A DNA stretch of 37,885 nucleotides. Origin: Flavobacterium amniphilum. Lineage in GTDB: Bacteria > Bacteroidota > Bacteroidia > Flavobacteriales > Flavobacteriaceae. This document shows, in pieces, positions 32,499 through 37,885 of this stretch (position 1 is its first letter; each line of letters opens with the position of its first letter). The stretch is from positions 1-37,885 of the forward strand of contig NZ_JAMLJL010000026.1 in the NCBI RefSeq assembly GCF_023634845.1, given 5' to 3'. A program made the translations under genes and the position numbers. The notes beneath the pieces are model-generated. The model was not told where the DNA came from. It ran no database searches and saw only the letters and a list, made by a program, of their open reading frames with translations.

Positions 32499-33554
32499 AT
32501 GTACCGTCTTCCCAATTTAACTTCAATCCGCTTTTTTTTAGCATCATTTGTTGTTTTATTTCATTTACCGGAATATTGCATCAACAGAGGTTTTCCTTAC
32601 TTCAATGATTTCCCTTTATTTTTCAGGGGAACTGAAGCAGTTTATGCTTTCTTTTCACTTAGTGGTTTTTTAATTATAAGAAATCTGTTTTTAGAAAAAA
32701 AAGGAAATAAAATCAATCTGAAAAAATTTTATCTGAGAAGAATGTTGAGGATTTTTCCTTTGTATTATCTGGTATTTTTCATTGGTCTTATATTTTATCA
32801 TTTAATAGCACCAAAATTCGGTTATATTCCTGATCCAAGTTATAACATAGCCACTTGCTTAGCTTTAGGATTGACTTTTTTCCCCAATATTCTGGCAACT
32901 TACAAACCCGGAGGAATCATCGAAGTACTTTGGTCAATTGGTATAGAAGAACAATTTTATTTGTTTATCGCTCCAGTAATCTACTATTTAAAAGCAAAAT
33001 CCAGTTTTATTTTTCTTATTCTGTTTACTATAATTTACTTTTATTTTTCTCACTACAGTATCATCAATAAAACTTTACTAAAATACGGAATGTATTTTTA
33101 CTTCTTTTCATTCAGTGGTATCATGGCCTATATATCCTTAAAAAAAGACTTCAGTAAAATAACTAAATTAGTTCCATATACTTCTTTCAGTATAACAATT
33201 CTTGTTTTTTTCACAGATATTCTAAAAAGTAATCTTGATAGCAGTATGTACAATATGTTATGTATGGCTAATTTTTCAATTACTATTTATTTTTTGTCTT
33301 TACAACCAATCAAGCCATTAGAAAATAACACATTAAAACAACTTGGTGAAATATCATATGGTATATATATGTATCATCCGATCGTTTTTCAGTTCATGGG
33401 TTTTGTTTACTTAAAAAGCGGAATACATTATTCTGCTCCTGAAAATGTTTCAGTTGTGGTATTTTACTTTTCTGTGTTTATCTTTACACTATTAATTTCA
33501 TATTTCTCTTATCATTTTTTTGAAAAGAAATTTTTAAAACTTAAGACTTATTAA
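32499..33554 (+). CDS. Acyltransferase 3 family membrane protein (OafA-like)
   Basis: The N-terminal block TSIRFFLASFVVLFHLPEYC contains the catalytic-region His that is typical of membrane acyltransferases, followed by FSLSGFLI and RRMLRIFPLYYLVFFIGLIF. SIGIEEQFYLFIAPVIYYL is the second signature. About ten membrane segments can be drawn, ending in YSYHFFEKKFLKLK. The product probably acetylates a sugar of the cell surface, e.g. polysaccharide or lipopolysaccharide. The gene lies 12 bases after the DUF1015 gene and one base before the YggS gene, so it is in the middle of a likely operon. AT-rich codon use is like the neighbouring membrane genes. Confidence 0.9.
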   Translation: MYRLPNLTSIRFFLASFVVLFHLPEYCINRGFPYFNDFPLFFRGTEAVYAFFSLSGFLIIRNLFLEKKGNKINLKKFYLRRMLRIFPLYYLVFFIGLIFYHLIAPKFGYIPDPSYNIATCLALGLTFFPNILATYKPGGIIEVLWSIGIEEQFYLFIAPVIYYLKAKSSFIFLILFTIIYFYFSHYSIINKTLLKYGMYFYFFSFSGIMAYISLKKDFSKITKLVPYTSFSITILVFFTDILKSNLDSSMYNMLCMANFSITIYFLSLQPIKPLENNTLKQLGEISYGIYMYHPIVFQFMGFVYLKSGIHYSAPENVSVVVFYFSVFIFTLLISYFSYHFFEKKFLKLKTY

Positions 33555-33555
33555 G

Positions 33556-34212
33556 ATGTCAATAATATCTGAAAACCTGAATAACATAAAATTATCATTA
33601 CCAACTGATGTTACACTCATTGCGGTTTCAAAAACCAAACCCGTAAGTGATTTAATGGAAGCCTACAATGCCGGACAACGTATTTTTGGGGAAAATAAAA
33701 TCCAGGAAATGACCGAAAAATGGCAGGAAATGCCTAAAGATATTGAATGGCACATGATTGGTCACGTTCAAACCAACAAAATCAAATTCATGATTCCTTA
33801 TGTGAAATTAATTCATGGAGTTGATAGTCTGAAGCTTTTAAAAGAAATTAACCGTTTAGGAATTAAATGGCGTAAAAAGGTGAATTGCCTTTTGCAGGTT
33901 TCGATAGCTCAGGAAGAAACCAAATTCGGTTTGGATGAAAGTGAATTAAATGAAATTCTGGATTATATCAAAAATGATGATTCGGCAACAAATATAAATG
34001 TCGTAGGCTTAATGGGTATGGCCACATTCACTGATAATCAGGAGCAAATCAGAAATGAATTTAACTATTTAAAATGTGTTTTTGATAAAACACAGGAAAA
34101 AAATCCAAACTTTCAAATCCTTTCCATGGGAATGAGTGGAGATTACCAGATTGCCATTGAATGCGGAAGTACTATGATTCGCATAGGAAGTAGTATCTTT
34201 GGAACAAGATAA
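33556..34212 (+). CDS. PLP homeostasis protein (YggS/PLPBP family)
   Basis: The PLP-binding lysine is Lys26 in LIAVSKTKPV. Then come GENKIQEMTEKW, EWHMIGHVQTNKIKFMIPYV, the HGVDSLKLL block, LLQVSIAQEETKFGLDE, GLMGMATFTDN and the phosphate-binding end SMGMSGDYQIAIECGSTMIRIGSSIFG. Length 218 aa is normal. It is a cytoplasmic protein that buffers pyridoxal phosphate without enzyme activity. It starts one base after the acyltransferase stop and appears to be the last gene before a separate promoter for the next gene. Confidence 0.95.
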   Translation: MSIISENLNNIKLSLPTDVTLIAVSKTKPVSDLMEAYNAGQRIFGENKIQEMTEKWQEMPKDIEWHMIGHVQTNKIKFMIPYVKLIHGVDSLKLLKEINRLGIKWRKKVNCLLQVSIAQEETKFGLDESELNEILDYIKNDDSATNINVVGLMGMATFTDNQEQIRNEFNYLKCVFDKTQEKNPNFQILSMGMSGDYQIAIECGSTMIRIGSSIFGTR

Positions 34213-34257
34213 TCGCTTTCAAAAAGCAATTAGTACAACTTTTCCTAGTGATATCAT

Positions 34258-34265
34258 TACCTTTG
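34258..34265 (+). promoter_or_regulatory. Likely -7 element for the nuclease gene
   Basis: TACCTTTG fits TAnnTTTG and stands about 46 bases before the ATT at 34311. The -33 part is not clear. Its position supports translation beginning near 34311 rather than at 34404. Confidence 0.5.
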
Positions 34266-34310
34266 CAATAAATAAAAGCTAATTACAGTCTGTTAAAAAC
34301 ATAAAGAACA

Positions 34311-35672
34311 ATTTACGCAATACTTGACATAGAAACCACCGGAGGTCAATACAATGAAGAAGGTATTACCGAGATAGCCATTTATAAATTTGATGGCCAT
34401 GAGGTGGTAGATCAGTTTATAAGTCTGGTGAATCCGGAAATTCCCATACAGCCCTTTGTAGTAAAACTGACAGGTATTAACAACGCCATGTTGCGCAGTG
34501 CGCCAAAATTCTATGAAGTAGCTAAACGGATTATAGAAATAACTGAAGGATGTACCATTGTAGCCCATAACGCTTCATTTGACTACAGAATTCTGCGTAC
34601 TGAGTTCAGACGTTTAGGTTTTCACTTTCAAAAACCAACACTTTGTACTGTTGAATTATCCAAAAAATTAATTCCGGATCAGCCCTCTTACAGTTTAGGA
34701 AAATTAGTCCGGGGATTAGGAATACCAGTTGCCGACAGACACAGAGCCAGTGGTGACGCAATGGCAACGGTAAAACTATTCAAAATGCTTTTAGCTAAAG
34801 ATACCAAAAAAAGTATCGTTAAAACATTTATCAAAACAGAGGCAAAATCTGGCATGTCTCCAAAATTATTGGACATTGTTGAATCTTTACCTTCAAAAAC
34901 CGGTATTTATTATATCCATAATGAAAAAGGTGATTTAATATACATCGGAAAAAGTAAAAACATCAAAAAAAGGGTCAATCAGCATTTTACAAATTCTTCA
35001 AATAAAAGCAAAAAAATACAACGTGAGGTTTATACCGTTACATTTGAAGAAACCGGTAGTGAACTTATCGCTCTTTTAAAAGAAAGTGAAGAAATTAAAA
35101 TCAATAAACCAATTTATAATCGTTCCCAACGGAAAACCATATTCCCTTGGGCACTATATGCCGAAAAAGATAAAAAAGGATATCTATCCTTAAAAGTTTT
35201 AAAAGCTGACGGCAGAAAAAAAGAAATAACATCATTTTCAACTGCACAGGAAGGCAAAAATGCGCTCTTCAAAATAACAGAGAAGTACCAGTTATGTCAA
35301 AAAATAAACGGTCTTTACGATACAACTAAAAATTGTTTCCAGTATGATATAAAACAATGTAACGGTGCTTGTATCGATAAAGAAAATCCAGAGGAATATA
35401 ATAATAGAGTGATGGATTTTATTGAAAACCATCAGTTCAACAATCAAAACATGGTCATTATCGACAAAGGCCGAAATATAAACGAACGAAGTGCAGTTTT
35501 AATTGAAAGCGGCATTTATAAAGGGTATTGCTTTTACGATTTAAATTACCAAATCAATAATATTGAAATATTAAAAAATATTATTATCTCAATGCAGAAT
35601 AATAGAGATACCCGTAATATCATCCAGAATTACATCAACAAAAGAAGGGTAATGAAGATTGTAAAATTTTAA
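34311..35672 (+). CDS. DEDDh exonuclease fused to UvrC-like GIY-YIG nuclease, apparent ATT start
   Basis: The N-terminal part is a DnaQ-like exonuclease: YAILDIETTGG supplies Asp6 and Glu8, NASFDYRIL supplies Asp91, and DRHRASGD supplies His144 and Asp149 (numbered from ATT). The C-terminal part is GIY-YIG: GIYYIH at 198-203 and LIYIGKSKNIKKRV at 209-222. A cysteine cluster (329, 342, 350, 354; CFQYDIKQCNGAC) resembles the iron-sulfur site of UvrC. Such fusions occur in many bacteria and resemble Cho. The first ATG/GTG/TTG in frame is GTG 34404, which would delete the ExoI motif; the frame is open only to 34305, and ATT 34311 matches where homologs have Met. Codons between carry the DxE motif. 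Confidence 0.85.
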   Translation: MYAILDIETTGGQYNEEGITEIAIYKFDGHEVVDQFISLVNPEIPIQPFVVKLTGINNAMLRSAPKFYEVAKRIIEITEGCTIVAHNASFDYRILRTEFRRLGFHFQKPTLCTVELSKKLIPDQPSYSLGKLVRGLGIPVADRHRASGDAMATVKLFKMLLAKDTKKSIVKTFIKTEAKSGMSPKLLDIVESLPSKTGIYYIHNEKGDLIYIGKSKNIKKRVNQHFTNSSNKSKKIQREVYTVTFEETGSELIALLKESEEIKINKPIYNRSQRKTIFPWALYAEKDKKGYLSLKVLKADGRKKEITSFSTAQEGKNALFKITEKYQLCQKINGLYDTTKNCFQYDIKQCNGACIDKENPEEYNNRVMDFIENHQFNNQNMVIIDKGRNINERSAVLIESGIYKGYCFYDLNYQINNIEILKNIIISMQNNRDTRNIIQNYINKRRVMKIVKF

Positions 35673-35702
35673 TTCCGGTTATTTACTCTCATTTCGAACC
35701 AA

Positions 35703-36626
35703 ATGAATTATTTAATTACCATAATAGGACCGACTGCTATAGGAAAAACTGCTTTAAGCATCAAGTTAGCACAACATTTCGGTTGTGATATCATTTCATG
35801 TGACAGCCGTCAGTTTTTTAAAGAAATGTACATTGGTACTGCAGTTCCTAATCAAGAAGAACTATCACAGGCGAATCATCATTTCATTCAAAACATCTCA
35901 ATATTTGAAAATTATACCGTTGGGGATTTTGAAGTTGATGCTTTAAACAAACTAGACACATTATTTAAGAAAAATACAGTCCAAATCATGGTTGGCGGTT
36001 CTGGTTTATATGTAGATGCCGTTTTAAAAGGATTTGATGAATTCCCTGAAATAGAACCTTCTGTAAGAGAATACATTAATTTAAAATTTGAAAACGAAGG
36101 AATAGAATACCTTCAAACGGAATTAAAAAAAACAGACCCTGGTTACTATAATAAATTGGAATCGGAAAATCCCCAGACATTAAAAAATCCCCAGCGTATG
36201 AAACGTTTTCTGGAAGTCTGTCAAGGTTCGGGAAAACCATATTCTTCATTTATTGGCATTAGAAAAACCAAGCGGGATTTTATTCCAATTATAATCGGAT
36301 TGAAGGCTGCCCGGGAAAAAATGTATGAAAGAATCAACCAACGAGTTGATATAATGATGAGCCAAGGTTTATTGGACGAAGTAAAAGAATTATACCCAAA
36401 TAAAAACCTTAATGCATTGCAAACAGTCGGCTATAGGGAATTATTTGATTATTTAGACGAAAATATCAGTTTAGACTTTGCAATTGAAGAAATTAAAAAG
36501 AATACACGCCGTTTTGCTAAACGTCAGATGACTTGGTTTAACCGGACTGAAAAAACAGAATGGTTTGATTATTTAATAGATACAGATGAAATTATCCGTT
36601 ATGTAAATTCAAAAATTAATTATTAA
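35703..36626 (+). CDS. miaA: tRNA dimethylallyltransferase MiaA
   Basis: MiaA adds a dimethylallyl group to A37 of tRNAs reading UNN codons. The P-loop GPTAIGKT is at 9-16, followed by ISCDSRQFFKEMYIGTAVP, the substrate-tunnel region HHFIQNISIFENYTVGDFE, VGGSGLYVDAVLKGF, and the C-terminal IKKNTRRFAKRQMTWFNR. Length 307 aa is normal and no domain is missing. It acts in the cytoplasm. It is 30 bases behind the nuclease gene and 10 bases before the thioesterase gene, suggesting cotranscription. Confidence 0.97.
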   Translation: MNYLITIIGPTAIGKTALSIKLAQHFGCDIISCDSRQFFKEMYIGTAVPNQEELSQANHHFIQNISIFENYTVGDFEVDALNKLDTLFKKNTVQIMVGGSGLYVDAVLKGFDEFPEIEPSVREYINLKFENEGIEYLQTELKKTDPGYYNKLESENPQTLKNPQRMKRFLEVCQGSGKPYSSFIGIRKTKRDFIPIIIGLKAAREKMYERINQRVDIMMSQGLLDEVKELYPNKNLNALQTVGYRELFDYLDENISLDFAIEEIKKNTRRFAKRQMTWFNRTEKTEWFDYLIDTDEIIRYVNSKINY

Positions 36627-36636
36627 GCATATTAAA

Positions 36637-37371
36637 TTGGCAATATCAGATAACTTTTCCTCAGTATATTCACATGAGTGGGAAATTAATTTCACCCAAT
36701 GTGCCCCTAATGGACTTCTTAAATATGTTGATTTATGCAATGTACTTCAATTGACTGCTGCTGAGCATTCAATTTTAGGAGGTTTGAGTTTTAATGATAT
36801 GCAAATCCATCATCAGGCATGGGTTTTAAGCCGTATCCGCATTGAAATAGAAGCCTTACCCAAATGGATGGACAAAGTCACTGTAAAGACGTGGATTGAG
36901 AGCTTAGAAGGAAATAAATCCATACGAAATATTGAAATGTATCTGGAAGGAAAGAAAATAGTCGGTGCAACAACATATTGGGCTGTATTCAATACCCAAT
37001 TGAGAAAATCAGAATCATTGGCATTACCTCATGAACATTTTGAGAAATACCCTGACTGGAAAGCTACTACAATTTCATTTTCCAGAATCAATATGTTACA
37101 TGAAGGTGTCCAAAAAATAAAAGATCATAAAGTTGTATTATCCGATTTAGATATAGTAAATCATGCCAATAATACAAAATATTTAGAATGGTGCTTAGAC
37201 ACAATATCTCCTAAATGCATCTTAAATCAATCAATAAGAAGTCTGGAAATGAACTTTTTAAAAGAATTAAATTGGAATGACACTATTGAGATTCTATCCA
37301 ATACCGAAAGAAACTTTTTCACCATTACTAAACAGGATAAAGTTTGTTTTGCCCTTCTACTTAATAATTAA
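36637..37371 (+). CDS. Acyl-ACP thioesterase (FatA-like), TTG start
   Basis: The double hot-dog fold is seen in SHEWEINFTQCAPNGLLKY, LQLTAAEHSILGG, WVLSRIRIEIEALPKW, VTVKTWIESLEG, TYWAVFNTQLRKSESLALP and SDLDIVNHANNTKYLEWCLD, where the second half has the catalytic Asn and His of the family. It cleaves acyl-ACP to end fatty acid synthesis. The start is TTG 36637; the next ATG is too far downstream to be right (Met about residue 61). 244 aa is normal for the bacterial type. It lies 10 bases after miaA, and a terminator hairpin overlaps its stop codon. Confidence 0.9.
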   Translation: MAISDNFSSVYSHEWEINFTQCAPNGLLKYVDLCNVLQLTAAEHSILGGLSFNDMQIHHQAWVLSRIRIEIEALPKWMDKVTVKTWIESLEGNKSIRNIEMYLEGKKIVGATTYWAVFNTQLRKSESLALPHEHFEKYPDWKATTISFSRINMLHEGVQKIKDHKVVLSDLDIVNHANNTKYLEWCLDTISPKCILNQSIRSLEMNFLKELNWNDTIEILSNTERNFFTITKQDKVCFALLLNN

Positions 37372-37394
37372 GACTCCATCAAGAGTCTTTTTTT
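37370..37394 (+). terminator. Terminator of the miaA-thioesterase unit
   Basis: Arms AAGACTC (37370-37376) and GAGTCTT (37383-37389) begin in the stop codon and are followed by seven T residues. Confidence 0.85.
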
Positions 37395-37478
37395 ATGCCT
37401 CAAAAAATCACTAGTTTCAAAAGTACACAATCCTTTTTATGCACTGGTTGAATGATTAATTCTCCTACTATAGCAATT

Positions 37479-37584
37479 AAAACAAAAAACCCTATCCGTT
37501 TTGGATAGAGTTTCAAAAGACCAGGGGAAGTAGTTCAAACCGGGCATTTGATATTAAGAGTAGTAAACCCAGTAGACTTCAGGT
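37479..37584. repeat. Tandem repeat unit, copy 1
   Basis: About 106 bases, similar to 37608-37713 at an offset of 128-129. Shared parts include AAAACAAAAAACCCTATCC, CATTTGATATTAAGAG-like text and AGTCCAGTGGACTTCAGG-like text. The centre differs. The 390 bases between the thioesterase gene and 5S rRNA hold these repeats, three hairpins and no gene. Confidence 0.85.
37486..37513 (-). terminator. Degenerate rrn terminator hairpin (third from 5S)
   Basis: The stem CCCTATCC with GGATAGAG has one mismatch relative to the second hairpin; on the minus strand it precedes a T-rich stretch. Confidence 0.6.
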
Positions 37585-37607
37585 TATTTTGATACATCAA
37601 ATGATAC

Positions 37608-37713
37608 AAAACAAAAAACCCTATCCGTTTGGATAGGGTTTTCTAAAGACCCGAGGGCATAGCCCGAATCGAGTATTTGATATTAAGAGGAGGAAGTCCA
37701 GTGGACTTCAGGT
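37608..37713. repeat. Tandem repeat unit, copy 2
   Basis: Second copy of the ~106-base unit described at 37479. Its hairpin is intact here, so this copy may be the source and the other the diverged one. Confidence 0.85.
37615..37642 (-). terminator. rrn terminator hairpin (second from 5S)
   Basis: A perfect 12-bp stem AAAACCCTATCC/GGATAGGGTTTT with a GTTT loop, followed on the minus strand by T-rich sequence. Confidence 0.8.
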
Positions 37714-37728
37714 ATTTATAAAAAAAGA

Positions 37729-37754
37729 AAGCCCAGCTTAAAAAAGCTGGGCTT
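37729..37754 (-). terminator. rrn operon terminator (first after 5S)
   Basis: On the minus strand AAGCCCAGCTT pairs with AAGCTGGGCTT (37729-37739 and 37744-37754) and is followed by TCTTTTTTT. It lies about 10 bases beyond the 5S 3' end and is the primary end of the rRNA transcript. Confidence 0.92.
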
Positions 37755-37761
37755 CACTAAA

Positions 37762-37872
37762 GAAAGGCGGCGACATACTCTCCCACAGGATTGCAGTACC
37801 ATCTGCGCAGGCGGGCTTAACTTCTCTGTTCGAAATGGGAAGAGGTGAGCCCCGCCGCAATAACCACCTTAA
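37762..37872 (-). rRNA. rrf: 5S ribosomal RNA
   Basis: The reverse complement carries 5S landmarks: a start like GGTGGTTATTGCGGCGGGG, the loop C region CCCATTTCGAACAGAG and AAGTTAAGCCCGCC, then GATGGTACTGC and the end TGGGAGAGTATGTCGCCGCC. The terminal helix pairs GGTGGT (about 37863-37868) with GCCGCC (about 37766-37771). The exact ends are uncertain by a few bases. The 23S and 16S genes should lie right of the window, since 5S is last in the operon. Confidence 0.93.
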
Positions 37873-37885
37873 GGTCTTCTTGCAG

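Noticed and set aside
34404..34406. GTG as start of the nuclease gene
   Set aside because: Starting here removes the Asp and Glu of the exonuclease active site, although the upstream codons clearly encode them in frame.
37372..37761. tRNA gene between the thioesterase gene and 5S rRNA
   Set aside because: No cloverleaf, anticodon stem or TTCGA-type arm with matching acceptor stem can be drawn; the hairpins are terminators.

Overview
The window looks like a Flavobacterium-type (Bacteroidota, Flavobacteriia) chromosome. It is AT-rich, its genes mostly lack purine-rich ribosome binding sites, and several genes are preceded by the Bacteroidota promoter element TAnnTTTG. The gene set also fits: a cyclophilin-FKBP fusion, the bacillithiol-linked protein YtxJ, an rplS gene with its own promoter, a TonB-dependent receptor, a UvrC-like DEDDh/GIY-YIG nuclease and a FatA-like thioesterase next to miaA. 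The genus is an inference from gene content.

Region 1 (1 to about 5.9 kb) is an array of promoterless Rhs tip cassettes. Each holds a piece of conserved Rhs core, a variable C-terminal toxin and an immunity gene. Five modules can be read: A (cut by the window edge; toxin tail plus immunity), B (unassigned toxin plus a VOC-like immunity protein), C (AHH nuclease plus DUF4303), D (collapsed toxin plus the same immunity protein as A) and E (GIY-YIG nuclease plus an unknown small protein plus Imm51). None has a plausible start at the upstream edge of its core. This is as expected for silent cassettes that could recombine into a full-length Rhs gene, presumably to the left of the window. A perfect direct repeat of at least 603 bp (1-603 and 3521-4123) flanks B to D. 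All toxin frames, although catalytically unrelated, end with a single cysteine one or two residues from the C-terminus, their only cysteine in the visible frames. That is the most unusual signal in the window.

Region 2 (5.9-16.3 kb) is accessory metabolism and small conserved proteins: an isoprenylcysteine-methyltransferase-like membrane protein, an MpaB/DUF2236 protein, MepB, an RBBP9-type hydrolase, a DUF2975/HTH regulatory pair with a perfect 17-bp palindrome upstream, a DinB protein, an NTF2-like protein, a lipoprotein cytochrome c, the dual PPIase, a GNAT, a methyltransferase, a DUF1569 protein and a fatty acid hydroxylase/sterol desaturase.

Region 3 (16.3-37.4 kb) is mostly housekeeping: trmD, rplS, ytxJ with a lipoprotein archaemetzincin, clpB, a PepSY-like secreted protein, an aldose epimerase, a GNAT, a TonB receptor, a lipoprotein S8 protease, smpB, pcm, a Gfo/Idh/MocA oxidoreductase, 3-hydroxybutyryl-CoA dehydrogenase, DUF1015, an acyltransferase, a PLP-binding YggS protein, a DEDDh-GIY-YIG nuclease that appears to start at ATT, miaA and an acyl-ACP thioesterase.

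Region 4 (37.4 kb to the end) holds three tandem terminator hairpins, two of them inside a duplicated ~106-bp unit, and then a 5S rRNA on the minus strand. An rRNA operon therefore enters from the right. Convergent gene pairs are usually separated by bidirectional hairpins.
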